This document shows, piece by piece, positions 36,924-49,839 of a DNA stretch of 64,000 nt. The notes under the pieces are model-generated. The model was given only the letters and a program-made list of their open reading frames with translations, made no database searches and was not told where the DNA came from. A program made the position numbers and the translations under genes. This stretch comes from Selaginella tamariscina (taxonomy: Eukaryota; Streptophyta; Lycopodiopsida; Selaginellales; Selaginellaceae): the NCBI GenBank assembly GCA_003024785.1, contig PUQB01000169.1, positions 120,165 to 184,164 on the forward strand. The letters run 5' to 3'. Each line of letters opens with the position of its first letter. Within the stretch, counting starts at the first letter, position 1.

Positions 36924-37500
36924 TGTTAGGAGCATAGTTAGACATTAGTAGAATTTCTTGTTATTTTATGGGAAAATATCAAAAACAATATATATTATGG
37001 AAAACCGAGAGTGGAAAGGATATATCGGAGTACGAGTTACTGATGCACCACCGCAATACAGGGCGTCACCGCAATACGGTAAAGCGGAGTACGGCATTTA
37101 TGGATAAGGATAAGAGGAGTTAGTAACCGAATGGATAAGGCTAGGAGGCAGTTGTGGTAACTGCTAGTACGGGTATAAATAGACCAGATTAGGACTAGAA
37201 GGGCATCCCGAGTATACTGTTATTTTGTACTATGTGCCGTGAGCGGACATAATATAAGTTTCCTTTCTCTCTCAATACGTCTATCTCTTACTCATATTTC
37301 TGTGATGTAGTATACTATTCTTATTTTCCAGTACTATGACGGGATCCGTAGTACTGCTACCTGCTATACACCTTGCCATCCTTACCCTCTTTCCTGATTT
37401 CCTGATTTTCTGATGTCTGATTACATCCGTAATTCAATCTGGTAGACCCGTAGTACGGGTTTATCGAAGTACGAAGAGTAGGATAATTACGGGTTTAACA
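36924..37500 (+). repeat. 3' LTR of Ty3 element 28373-37500
   Basis: 577 bp, nearly identical to 28373-28950 and preceded by a G-rich polypurine tract (AGTTTGGGGGGA). Confidence 0.9.
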
Positions 37501-38312
37501 TGGTTCCTTAATGCCAACTCTAGAACCCCTCAATGAACCCTCAGGAACCAGGTAATGTAAACCTGTCAAACAAGATCCCATGCCCACAGTTGGACAAGGA
37601 CACGGATGTGCCTTGCTTGGCTGTGAGTGCTACACCTAGCTTGATGTGGAGGAGGAGGCTGGAGACAAGCCTCAACCTTTGCCTCTTGGAATGTGCATTC
37701 CAACAAGACCTCCCAGGCATGGATTCGCCAACGTTAAGGGTAAGCTACCCCGAAGGTGGGACGTACCCCTGGCATCTGGAAGTTAGGGCGGCACAACAGA
37801 GGGTTGTACCTTAACGACACAAGCTGAAGCTTGCACCGGCAGAAGAGTAACGAACTCATTCATGAACCTAGGAGCTCTCCTACGTATACTCTACCTTATT
37901 TATGTGACGGAGCCCCCCCTCTTTTCCTATATGTGTTAGTGGGCTGGCACTAAATGCCAACCCCTTAGTTAATGAGATGAGTTTGCACACTAACCCCTAC
38001 CCCTAAACCCTAACCAAGGGGGGTGGGGGTTTTAGGGCGTGGGTTAGGGCAACCCTAGGGGTGTTCTTAACCCTATTAACATGCCAAACTCATCTTAACT
38101 AGGACGTCAAAATCGGGGGTGGGTTTTCTAGAAGGTAAGTGCTACCTTCGCTTAGAGTTTCTCGCGACATCTAAAGATAGCCGGCCGGACTACCCTTAAA
38201 CACCTAAGTGCACTAAGCGGGGCTGTTTCTCACTACATCTAGGGTCCGTCAACATAGTACAATAGGTAACTACAGTCAACGTCCAAAGCGAGTCATAGTA
38301 AAAACTATGACA

Positions 38313-39000
38313 TTCATGAAGTTTTTATTTGTTTAAACATATCCAAAATATAAGTTATTATAGAATGTACCCATATACAATATTATATATAAGTATATAA
38401 TTTCATCTCACCATATTTTATATTTTTTATAATAACTAAAATCACTTTAAAATGTTAATAAAAATTAAGGATGCACATATTATTTAAATCATGAATACTA
38501 TAATATTTTTTAAAGTGGTTAAAAATATTTATTACAAATTGAAAATAAATTTTTATTACAAACTGAAAATTATTTAAAAATATTTATTATAACTTAACAT
38601 AATAATGTTAAATTAAATGTAAATATGTTAAGTTCATTCAAAATAATTAAGTTAATAATCTCAACTTAAATGTAGATGTAAAAGTATATTTATTAAGGGT
38701 AATAATCGAATTCATTGCCCTTAATATTATGGTAAATATTTATGCGAATCCATTGCCCTTAACACAATTTTTTAATTTAAATTAAGGGTTATATGAATTC
38801 AATACCCTTAACTTTTCTTTCTTAAGAGAGAGTTGATGCGAATCAAATGCACCATTAACCCTTACTTAACTTATGTGTGCTAAGTTAAGTTAAGTGGGTA
38901 CAAAACGACCATTAAACACTTAACTGGCCCATTCTATTAAATCACCCTAATATAATCAAAATCACGTCTTATCTCACAGAAAAAAAGCAGATATGGTAAT
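38313..39000. other. AT-rich spacer upstream of the NB-LRR gene
   Basis: No ORF. Several GGGTAATAA...AATTCATTGCCCTTAA-like short repeats lie at 38690-38830. Confidence 0.5.
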
Positions 39001-42000
39001 GGAGCCCATCAGTTGGATCCACTCAAGATCACTGTTACACGGACTCGAGAACACTACTATATAGAGATCTGGTGCAATGGATTTCATCAGTCCCGTTGTC
39101 TCGCGTGTTGCACAACCATTCAAGAACTTAATCACACGGACTTGCTGGCACGACGAAAAATTGAGCAGCTCAAAGACAGGATCTCGAGCATTCAGACTAA
39201 GCTCCTAGAGTTTGAGGAACTCAAAAAAAATGATCCAGGTTCCAAGTTATCAGATCCAGCAGAACACTGTCTCTCAGCAATGGCGCACCAAAGCTGATAG
39301 AGTGGTCACTGAGTGTGAGACAGCAAAATTCTGGAATCTCATTACCAGGTACATCAGTTTTTACAGTACACATATATTGTTGTTAGATCTTAATGGTTTC
39401 TATGGAAAGATTAAAGATCAAATTGACAGCTTCGACATCATTAGTCGCGACATGGATTCTCACGTGACACGAGCAGCAGCCACCAGTCCGACAATCAACC
39501 TTTGAGAGCCGACGCACGCCAAGAGATCTTCCAGTTATCAAGTACCTCAGACAAGATGTCCCAGACTACATCTTAGGTGTGAAGCAATTTGAACTTCTTT
39601 GAGCTATAGCCTTGACATGTATTCTTTTGCTCAGGAATGGACGAAACTCTCAAAGAAGCTAGTAGCATTTAACTTAATCAAATATATAAGAGGATAAAGT
39701 CACCAAGATTAATAAAGTTGCGTTTATGTTGTGCACACACACAAGAGAGAGAGGCTTACTCGTTTTTTAGCGAGTGCTAAGTTTGTAGCAAGTGGTGGAT
39801 GCTATACTTGATGGTGACAAGGCTTGGGTTGGGGTCTGGGGCATGGGAGGCTCGGGAAAGACAACGTTAGCAAAGACAGTCAACAATGATTAAATTATTG
39901 GTGAACATTTCAGAGACAACATCATGTGGATCACTGTTGGCAAAGATGCGACAACAGTTACTTTGCAAAAGCAGCTGAATGGTGTGCTTCCGCTGGATGG
40001 TGACCGGGATGGCAATATGAAAGACACCAAGCTTTGGGCAAGGAATGTGCTGCACAACGTGCAGTTCCTTTTGATATTGGACGACGTTTGGGAGTTTTCC
40101 AGGTTGGAAGACTTTGACTTGTTGGAAGAATCAACGTCAAGTAAGATCGTGATCGCAACGAGAAAGATGGACATTCTGAGGAAACGAGGGGCACATTATA
40201 TTGAATGTAAGTTGTTGTCGGAGGAGGAGAGCTCATCGCTGTTCATTTCAAGGGAGTGAGTTGGAAGCGGATGATCCTTTAGTGACAGTGGCGGAGCAAA
40301 TCACGAGAGAATGTGGCCGGCTTCCTCTTGCTTTAGAGGTCATAGGGAGGGCAATGTCTGTGTATGAAAGAGACGTGGCATCTTGGGAGTGGTGCTTGAG
40401 AAAGTTACAAGGAACTCCATGATAGAGTTGGATGGTGACCTTGAAGAGAGAGTGTTCAGGCAGTTGAAGTTCATTTATGATGAACTGGATGGTAAAAAGG
40501 TTCAGGAGTGCTTTCTGTATGTTGCAGCTTTCCTGAAGATGCTTGGATTAAACTTGAAGACTTGGTCAAGTGTTGGAGTGGCGAAGACTTGGTGGGTATA
40601 GATGATGCCAAAGAGATATCCAATCTCTTGAAAGACAGGTCACTTGTACAGCACGAAGTGAATGGTCTAACGGTGTTGAAGGTGTAGAGATTAAAGTTCA
40701 CGACATGCTACGTGAACTCTGCATTGAGATTCTGAAAGGAAAGCAGTGGACCCAAGAAAGTCACGAGTCTGGTTGTCTCTTTGGCTATAGAATCGAGCAA
40801 TCAAGTCAGCATCGGGTGCTTCGCAAAGTTTCACTCCCAAGTGGTCAATTCCCAGCAAATATACACGTGAGTGATGTGTTGCTTTTGGATGGCAACGAGG
40901 ATTTCTTGACTTTGGATGAGGATTTGATAAGGATGATCTCAAGGTATTGAGCATGTGCAAGACTCGAGTTACAACCCTCCCCACACAACCCTCCCTGAAA
41001 GTATTTCACATTTTTCACGGCTTCGCACACTCGACCTCCGATGCGAAGGACGCCTTGATACAGTCTCCAACAACAGTATATCGGAAATGACTAATCTGAG
41101 GCACTTGTATTTGAGGTGCGAGAACTTTAAACTTGACCTCGTGAGCAGACTTGTTTCTTTGGAGGAGTTTTACCTTAAAAACAAGGGTTATTTGAAGGTG
41201 GACTGCAGCAGTCTTGCATGTCTCACCAACCTCAGAAGTTTGCATATTTCTTTCGGTCGTCAACATCAAGCTTGGATGAGAATTCCAGCTGCTTTCACAA
41301 GACTGACGCATCTCCGTATATTGACGTTAGAGATACGGAACGGTGGGATAGACCTCACGGATGCCGGCTCAGGTCTTAAGGAGCTTGAGGTTTGCCGTCT
41401 TAAATGCAAGTCAATAAGAGGTTATGTGAGAAACATTTTAGGGGCTCGGACGAAGTTGACATCTTTGAAGGTTTTGGGAGAAAATGAAAACGGCATTGAA
41501 GACGTTGGATGGATTAAGAGTTGCTTAAATCTGCGGGACCTCAGTTGGGAAGGCGATTTTGATGCCCAGGGACCTCTCTCACTTCCATGTCTGGAAAGCA
41601 TTTTCTTGCGGGGATTGACAAAGCAGCCGGGAGATGACATGTTCAACTCTCAGGCAATGGTGAAGCTACCTCAAGTTGAGCTAAGATTGACCTGCCTGTA
41701 TCAATCACATCACTTCCAAAGCTGAAGGAGTTGACAGTGAACGGTGGTCACCTGGAGAGTCTTGTTTCGGAAAATGCAAAGGAGTTTCCAAGTCTCGACC
41801 ATACTTCATGGGAGCAGTTGGCAGGGGAATTTTTCAAGTCACATGCAGCCGAGGTAAAAATAAAAAGCATTGGGTTCTATACAGGTGGGAAATCATGGCA
41901 CTGCATTCCTTGTTCAACAGGGGCAGTCACTGGTCTCAGAGACCTTACGATTTATGGTGATGTGGAGAGAGTCTTACACGAGCATTTGGACGCTCCAAAC

Positions 42001-42282
42001 TCTTATTTCCTCGAGCTGCACACTCTCGTATTGGGTGATAACAACGCTTGCACGGTGCTCCCTTGCAGCATTGCAAGGTTACCTGAGCTGGTAACTATGG
42101 ATATCCTTAGCTGCAAAAATCTTAAGAGTGTTGTTGAGGATGAATGTAAGGACAGAGAAAAGCTTTTCCCAAAGCTCACTGTCCTGTCATTAGCGTTCCA
42201 TCTTGGCTACGTGAGCGACCTCACTTGCAAGTTGTTATCCGCGAGCGTTTTATATAAATCATTGTTGTTTCTACTTTGGTAA
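39001..42282 (+). pseudogene. Coiled-coil NB-ARC leucine-rich-repeat (NLR) pseudogene
   Basis: The N-terminal coiled-coil-like region is near 39010-39500 (RKIEQLKDRISSIQTKLLEF). The NB-ARC domain has a P-loop GMGGSGKTT (39841-39870), kinase-2 LLILDDVWE (40069-40095), RNBS-B SKIVIATRKMD, GLPL as CGRLPLALEVIG (40315-40350), a CFLYVAAF RNBS-D and KVHDMLREL as the MHD motif (40695-40720). LRRs follow from about 40990 to 42250 (LPESISHFSRLRTLDLRCEG, MTNLRHLYLRCE, LTNLRSLHIS). Such proteins sense pathogens in the cytosol. Open frames are broken by a TAA at 39891 and frame changes near 39240, 40250, 40410, 40540, 40680, 40945 and 41700. Order and spacing of motifs are otherwise complete, so decay is fairly recent. 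No second NLR is in the window. Confidence 0.85.
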
Positions 42283-42677
42283 TATTTTCGGTTTTAGTAT
42301 CTTTTAATCTAAAGCTTATAAATCTATTTATTTATTAATAAAAAATGTGGTGTGAAAATATACCTTAGCTAAACTTAAGTTTAACTCAAACTAATAATAT
42401 AGCTTAGACACTTAAATAATAAACCTTTAAAACGCACACACACACATTGAAAGTGCCTTGACCTCTTCCTACTGTGAGTAGAAGCCTCAATTGAACTCAC
42501 CAAACTTCTCCGTTCATCCGGTATTTCCTCAGACAAAGAAGAAGACGAAGACTGAGCATCAACCCCCCGAAACTTACTAAGACTGATCATCAACCCCATG
42601 TGTGTGTGTGTGTGTGTGCACATCCTATGTATATACAATTGCACTAAACTTATATATTCATGATTATATATTATATA

Positions 42678-42717
<40 letters not shown>

Positions 42718-43384
42718 ATTTATATATATATATATACCACATACTTTTTCTAATGGTTTCTGAATTTAAATTCTGGTTTTGAAAATGACTCCAAGTTGAC
42801 TTATGTAAAGGCTGTTTGCTTTGAATAATATGTGTGTATAGACGAATTATGCAGGGTGAATTCAGGTGAACCTACATACGAATAAGCGTCAGGGTATGTA
42901 CATAGAATTCCTTTAATTAATTCCATGTCTGTTAAAAAATTAAATTATTTTGACAAATAATAAATATTTACATATGTATAACTTTTAAATTATATTAAAA
43001 AGTTGAATGTGTTAATTGTACACGAATTGCTTGTCACATGAACAATAACATGAGAAAAGTATATAATTGTTATCTTTTATTTTTTCAGCATTACATATAT
43101 TAATAAAATAAGTTTAAATACTAATAAAAAAAATCATTATATTAATAAGACATTTTATTAAGTCTTTACAATATTTATAATAAATATGATAGTTACTATA
43201 AAATATTTAATTTTATAGATGCATAGATATAGTTTTTTAAAAATTATTTTTCTACGAATTTGTAATCATTGTAATTAACAAATAGGAGACAATGAAAAAA
43301 AAATTTAATATTTTAAAAATAAAACCATATAAATTAAATAAATTTTTAATTTTATTATCTTCTTTAAATTTGTATCTGAAGAGT
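42283..43384. other. AT-rich spacer with (TA)n microsatellite
   Basis: (TA)n runs at 42664-42736 and a short (TG)n/(CA)n at 42436-42447 and 42601-42618. A minus-strand ORF at 42381-42644 has Ser-rich low-complexity composition and no recognisable domain. Confidence 0.6.
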
Positions 43385-46300
43385 TTATTATAGCAAGTGA
43401 TAAATTCTTTATATATAATTTAATTATTTAATAAATTTAAAAGTAAAATTTTATAATTTTGAATTAAAATAACAAAAATATACTATACAAAATTGTAACT
43501 ATGTCATTGATTATATTAAAATCATGTTTACTGGATAATATAACTTTACAATTTTTTCATTAAATAAAAATTAGACAACGTTTACATTATGTAAGTCACC
43601 ACTTAATGTATATATACTTTTTTAATTAAAATATGTATTCTATCTTTAAATGAAACCATTTCATTTTTAATTAAAATTTTATAATAAACTTTATTTATGT
43701 AATTTGTGTTAAAATTCTACTTTCTTACACGAGAACACTAATGAATGGTTATTAAAGTTTTAAAAGTGTGTTTAGAAATCTTTATCACTTATTATTTTTT
43801 ATTTAATTAGGAATTTCTTTACTTAAAAGCAAATATATTTATAAAACTTTGTAACTCTTATAAAGAAATCTTGAAGACTTTGAAATGTATTGTTGTCATT
43901 TAATAACATAATTTTTCAAATATATTTTAAAATAGTAAATATTTTATATAATTATAGTTTTCACTAAATTCACATAACTTAATAATATGAGAATAGATTG
44001 TCAATGTTCTTATTTAACTTACATGATTAATATGTTATTTTTGTCTTTATGTATGCATTTCCTCATTGAAAAATAATTTGTTATTACATTTATTTGTTAT
44101 ATTCAAAGCTAAGCATATTGAAAAGAAACTCTGTTGTTCAATTTGTTTCAATTATAAAGTGTCTAAGTTAATAATTGAAAATAAAAAAACTCTAGAATTC
44201 AACATAATATCCTCAAAGTTTAAACACTCCACTTTAAATATATACATATCCATGATAAAGCCTAAGTTTTTTTTTATCTTAATTTGGCATAATAAACATT
44301 TTCCATCTAGTTAAATTAAAGTCAAACCCACAACCTTGGTCAAAATAAAAGGTTAAGGTTATTCTTTAACTCTTAACTATAAGTGACTTAAAAAATCTTA
44401 TATTTAAAAAAATTTAAAGAGCAAAATATTGTGTTAAGGATTACTCTAACCCTAGCTATAACGTTCCATGGGGTTATGAAAATCTTTTATTTAGGAGAAT
44501 CTTTTCATAAGTATAATTGATATGTCAATGGTGTTTTGTAAGGACATTTTATTAAATAATAATATAAATTAAATAATGGACGCAATTATTATTGCAATTA
44601 TAATAGTAGATGATTAGTAATACAATCGAAGTTTAAAATAAGCATATAAAACTTAAAACTTTTCATTATACATTTGATAACTAAAATAAAGATTAAAAGT
44701 AAAATAAAATTATTTAATTAAAATATATTCTAAAATATATTTATCATATGGGATAGTCATCGATGTCTTTGGCAGTTGTACAATTTTTTCTTTATATATA
44801 AAAATTTTAAGTTATGTTTTTGTAAATTTAGAATATAAGATTTAAAAATAAATATTTATATATTTAAAAATCTTTATATTTTATAACATAAATAAAATAC
44901 TATATAGACATAATATAATATGTTGTAAACCCATAAGACATTAAGATAAAATTAAATTATAACATTAGTGATTCATGGAGTTTAAGAGCAATTTTCTGAC
45001 CTCTGTTATGTACCTTGCAATATTTATGAAGCCACAAATGATAAAAAGTTTACAAGCTTGAAAACATATATGATTGCTTTGAATAGTACACAGCCCTACT
45101 TAATATACTAAGCCAGGTATTATAGTCTACAGAATATGGTGTGCCGATCAAACTATTATATAATCTGCATGAGGCCTTCAAAACCATGGAACCTCCCCAG
45201 CAATCTTGAAAGATTCTTTGTGCCATGCCCTCTCCCTCCACTCAACTACACCCTCATGTTCTCATACTCAGGCATACTTCCCCCACCAAGAAGTACATCA
45301 GATAAACCAACTCTCTACATCTGCTGCGGATACAACTTCCTTTTGTAAAGCATATGTTGATGAGTACATCTGATTAGTTTCTGGAGCATCCTTGTCTTCC
45401 AACACTGCATGTCCCCAACCCACTAACATGTATAGAAATCTCCATCTCCATCTGGAAGAGAGTGTTCTCATTTATGTATAAATTATATATACTTTATAAA
45501 TTATATATGTTAGCAGCTAATGTAATGGATTACCTTGGACACGTATCACTTGATTTGGAGCAATATTTCCATGTTGAATCCCTGCAGAGTTTGCACTCCA
45601 TAAAGCAGATAACAAATTGTGACAACACCTTATAGCATCCAGAGTAGATAACCAGCCTGTTTTTGCAACAACTACATCCAAAGACTCTCCAGCTGGGCTT
45701 GTGACAAGAACTGGGTTGCCACACAGGGCATGCTCACAGCTCCTACCAAGGCTCTCAATTGGGCAGTGTCGTGAGTGTAGAATACTCCTTGAGCTTAGTA
45801 CTTGTGGTAAATACCTACAGGATACACATTTACACATTTAATACTTGCATAATAAAGTATACACATTTATATATGCATAGTTGCAGATACAAACCTATAT
45901 ACATGCAAATAATATTAAATATATAAAAATAAGGCTTTAGAAATAAGAAAGCTATCTAAACTTGAAATAGATATGTGCCTCATGTTCAAACATATTCCTT
46001 AAGTGTTGGGATACATATGGAAGACTTCTCACACGGTGCAATATAGGAAATTCCCATATGGGAAATTTAAATTCCTCATACATATATTAATTAACACTCA
46101 TAGTATAATAAAGCACAAGAACACTAATATATGTACCTGCTTGACACGCCCCTCTCTTTCATGTTGTTCAAAACAGTTGCTTGTCTTGTAACATGGTACC
46201 ACATTGTCATATCATCCCATAATGTGTCTAGTTGAGATGAATGGGGTCCAACATATTACATAGCCAATGAATTGTCACCATCAACCAACGAAACTGCAGT

Positions 46301-47130
46301 GTACATGGGATATTTCTCATCTCCCAACATGCCAGTTATCCGAAACTCACGTTTCATGTTTGCATTCTCCACCCATACACTTGCTCCAGGTTCAAGCTTA
46401 ACAGCTTCAAACTCCCGCACCACGGCATTATCCATATGCTGTATATCATGAACACTCTCTTGGCGATCTATTCCATTCTCTTCAATCTCTAAAATCCAAC
46501 GCTCTATATTTCTTATTTGCAGCTTAGAGGGTGATTAGCAGTAATTTTGCTAATGACCTCTTTGGAGATCCCCTACTATGTTCCATTGAGTAACATGGCA
46601 AGTATCAATTGCAATGACCCAAAATCTTTCCAGTTGACATTTCCAAATCTGTTCCATACTTCCTCCACAGAAGAAACAGCAATATCTACATGCATCTGAA
46701 TCCAGTCTACTGCTGCTTTGCAAGGCCATCTAGATTTTGTGTCTAACCTTGTTATATCTCCTCTTAGTCTCACCACTCCACCATACTTAGAATCTACAAA
46801 TAGTAAATATACAGTATCAAGGTGTGGCCGCCTTGAAGGCTTCTTCTTTGAGTACAACCTTGCCATGAGCATGTGCAATCCATGGAATAAGCTTCTACGA
46901 CTATCCTGTTTACATGTTATAGTTATCAAACCATTGTAAACATATATGTATGTATGCATATATGTAAGTCTATATGTATACCTGCTAGTTTCTCCTCCAA
47001 TTTGTGGTTGGACTTCAACAAATACCACAATATGTTCCCAAAGATTGTTTGTTGTATGCCCCTTCATGCCTACTAGTGCAACTCCATTTAAATGGTCTTC
47101 TTTCTCTTGAGGTCCTACCATGAACAATTT
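43385..47130. repeat. Left arm of large inverted duplication
   Basis: Its reverse complement matches the right-hand side of the window. 44990-45000 pairs with 61478-61490 (AAACTCCATGA). The block around 44760-44830 pairs with 61640-61740 (TGCCAAAGACATC). 44470-44560 pairs with 63000-63150 (CCTAAATAAAAGATTTTCA). 43385-43420 pairs with the last bases of the window (ATAAAGAATTTATCA). Identity by eye is about 75-85%, so the duplication is old. The outer right limit lies beyond the window. Confidence 0.8.
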
Positions 47131-47830
47131 TTATTTCTACTNNNNNNNNNNNNNNNNNNNNNNNNNNNNNNNNNNNNNNNNNNNNNNNNNNNNNNNNNNN
47201 NNNNNNNNNNNNNNNNNNNNNNNNNNNNNNNNNNNNNNNNNNNNNNNNNNNNNNNNNNNNNNNNNNNNNNNNNNNNNNNNNNNNNNNNNNNNNNNNNNNN
47301 NNNNNNNNNNNNNNNNNNNNNNNNNNNNNNNNNNNNNNCTATTTATCTTAATATCATAGATTAATCAGGCATGTGCACTGAAAAACATGTAATTTATATA
47401 TGACATACATACACATAATGAATGCAAACATGTACATTCATATACATAAGTGTGTAGTTGTTTACCTATTACAATGAAGGGCATTTGGTCATCAGAGCTC
47501 CATAAAATCCTCCATAACGTTTGGGCAACTGTATAGACAAAATCTTCAACACGTGCAATTTTGAGTTCTCAGATCTTGACTGCATTCTCAATCGCTGCTG
47601 GAAGTTAATACTTTCGAGAGCATACTCAAGCTGTTGAAGTTGATCAAAATGAAATGGCTCTTTAAATTGCTTTTCTCTATTTGCAAGTTTTTCAACCATT
47701 CTTGTGTGTGGGATATGAATTCCTCATAATCCACAAACCTTTCTGCAATCTCGTAGTCTAATAACTGTAAAATCAAGAAACAAGTTAACACTATACTTAA
47801 GGGAAATCATTTAAGGAAAATTATTTAGAA
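45050..47830 (-). pseudogene. Atypical kinase-like gene, left-arm copy
   Basis: Minus strand, several exons, split by an assembly gap. The N-terminal part at 47830-47465 reads YEIAERFVDYEEFISHTQEW and then, in a second frame, FHFDQLQQLEYALESI...LPKRYGGFYGALMTKCPSL. 47126-46576 carries LFVDSKYGGVVRLRGDITRL. 45837-45517 carries the best domain: LGRSCEHALCGNPVLVTSPAGESLDVVVAK, then SANSAGIQHGNIAPNQVIRV, which resembles a protein-kinase catalytic loop with HGNIAPNQ in place of HRDxxxxN, so catalysis is doubtful. 45480-45050 holds the C-terminal lobe. Part of the region between 46150 and 46560 is open only in pieces. The family is a plant kinase-like group that I cannot name. Confidence 0.55.
47142..47338. 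other. Assembly gap (197 N)
   Basis: A run of N inside the left-arm kinase-like gene. It falls at the place where homology between the two inverted arms ends. Confidence 1.
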
Positions 47831-48950
47831 CAAGATACTTACTTGGAGCAATATAATTTCCATACTGACTATGTTTCCTAGTAGGGGATGAATCTATAGT
47901 TATGGAAATCAGACAGTGAATAAGAACATGCAAAACAATTCCAGTTCAAAATGTACCAGATTTCATAGTGGTAGTGATTTCTTGTAAAGATCTTCTTCTT
48001 CGTATGATCATAGTTACAACATCCAGTGGGGAAAAACTCTTTGCTATCTATGATGTTAAGTGATTAGGTTTATGGATACTGTATAAAGTATTTGGTTTTA
48101 TATTGATTTGCACATGTTTATATTGATGTTGCATGTATAGTTTACATGATATACGTGCGTGGCTGCACGTGTGACTCTATGTACAAGTTCACGTGATTAA
48201 GAAAAAGAAATCGGAAAAAAATATGTTGGGTCTGCAACTGGTCTCCATGTTTAACAATCTAACATATTATATGGGTGTACATCAAAATATTCACACAAGC
48301 TTCAATGTATAATATATTAACAAAAACTTAAATTTTTTCAAATCTATATGAATTTAAAGCTCATAGGGCGCAAGAAAACACTCTTACTTACTCCATGAAT
48401 GTTGGAAGTAGAGAAATAAGGTTATTGAAATGCCTTTGTGCCTAGATGATAAAATATATTTTAATAATATATCCTAATTGAATAACTGTGATTTTAATTT
48501 AGTTTTAATTTTAATTAAGAAAATTTAATTAATAAAAAATATTAAATTGTATTATATTATAACATAGAGCGTTATTGAATCCAAAGAATATGCATTTTCT
48601 ATATTTTTATGTATTGAATAAATAAATTGTATAAGTCTATCTAATGTTTTTAAATTAAAATTAAATTGTTATACAATGAAATTATGAAAAACACACTTAT
48701 GAGATACCATTAAGATAGGACACTGTTAAGTTATTGTTAGAAATAATTTAATGCCTATTTAGATATTTTTTTATGGGCCTTTTATAGTTTCTTAAATACA
48801 AAATTCTGCACAATGTTGTACGGTAGACTAACTTTTAACCTTCAAGGTGTGGACTTCATTTTAATTCATATTAATTGCATGTAATTAAATAAACATAGGC
48901 ATATACCAACTCATGAATATGTATATTATTAAAAGTGGAAATGGTAGGAT
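47831..48950. other. Spacer between the inverted arms
   Basis: AT-rich DNA with no coding sequence that I can support. It has no counterpart in either arm. Confidence 0.5.
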
Positions 48951-49335
48951 AACAATGTTTCTTTTGAATGTTTAATATTAGTTATAATAAAATTAAAATC
49001 ATGTTTCATGTTAGGACCTTGAGAGAAACAAGACCATTTAGATGGAGTTGCACTAGTAGGCAAACATGCAACAAATAACATTTGGGAACATATTGTGGAA
49101 TTTGTTGAAGTCCAACCACAAATTGGAGGAGAAACATATGTATACATAAGTACATATATGTGTGTGTATTTACAATGATTTTATAACTATAACATGTAAA
49201 CAGCACAATCAGTAGAAGGTTATTCCGTGGATTGCACATGCTCATGATTGTACTCAAAGAAGAAGCCTTCAGTGCGGGAAACCATGATACTGCATATTTA
49301 GTATTTGTAGATTCCAAGTGTGATGGAGTGGTGAG

Positions 49336-49839
49336 TGTCATGACCCGATACAAGATGCAAGATACAGGATACGGGTTACAGGATATGCCTATAGGATATA
49401 CCTACAGGATATACCTATAGGATATGCCTGTAGGATATACTTACAAGATATTCCTATAGGATATACCTATTAATAGGATATACCTACAGGATATGCCTGT
49501 AAATATTCATACAGAATATGCCTATAGGATATATTATAGGATATGCCTAGAGGAAAGGGTCACTATTTTTAGCTCATGACTAGATTAGACTCATGACTAG
49601 ATTAGCTTGGAGTTGTGAGTATAAAAGCTCCGACCTAATTGTTGTACAATTAGTTACTATCAAACCAGTTTTTTTACGATCAATCTTGTCTTGTCTTGCT
49701 CCTTGCCTCCTACTCTTGTCTTGTTCCTGGTTCTAGTTCCTGTCATGTTCCATGTCCTGCTCTTTGTCCTGCTTCTGAGTCAAGCTTCCTTGTTCTAGGA
49801 ATCCTGCTCATTTCCTTGTTCCTGGATTGTGGCTTAACA
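49336..49839 (+). repeat. 5' LTR of chromovirus 49336-55956
   Basis: 504 bp, TGTCATGACC...GGCTTAACA. The first 220 bases are built of short GGATATACC/GGATATGCC repeats with TATAGGATAT and CTACAGGATAT variants. TATAAAAGC near 49621 is a plausible TATA box. Confidence 0.85.

Larger units (their letters stand above)
28373..37500 (+). mobile_element. Ty3-type LTR retrotransposon, Tat/Athila-like
   Basis: A 9.1-kb element with LTRs at 28373-28950 and 36924-37500, TG...CA ends and flanking TGGT. A purine-rich tract precedes the right LTR. Parts in order: gag-like region (about 29100-30600) with zinc knuckles near 30050-30160 and 30420-30530; aspartic protease near 31100; reverse transcriptase about 32000-32650 (FLDGFSGYNQ, MPFGLCNAPFTFQR, FLDDFSIYG); RNase H about 32840-33250; integrase about 33480-34300. 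About 1.8 kb of further coding-like sequence (35050-36885) follows integrase. The RT motifs and the extra post-integrase region are typical of the Tat/Athila branch. The element is broken, with roughly ten interruptions. Its LTRs differ at about 2% by eye, so the insertion is young. Confidence 0.85.
27396..38312. mobile_element. GC-rich repeat with TG...CA ends, probably a solo LTR split by a younger element
   Basis: It starts TGTCAGAGTTTTAAC and ends GTAAAAACTATGACA, near-perfect short inverted ends, and is flanked by a 5-bp duplication TTCAT (27391-27395 and 38313-38317). After removing the nested 28373-37500 element, about 1.8 kb remains, GC-rich with many CCCTAG/CTAGGG and CCCCTT runs and no reverse transcriptase. 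A 68-bp tandem duplication sits at 27551-27686. The ends and duplication length fit a long solo LTR of an otherwise absent retrotransposon. Confidence 0.6.

Noticed and set aside
42381-42644. Ser-rich 87-aa minus-strand ORF
   Set aside because: Starts in a (TG)n microsatellite, no domain, no neighbours of the same type.
47092-47364. ORFs spanning the N gap
   Set aside because: Composed almost entirely of unknown bases.
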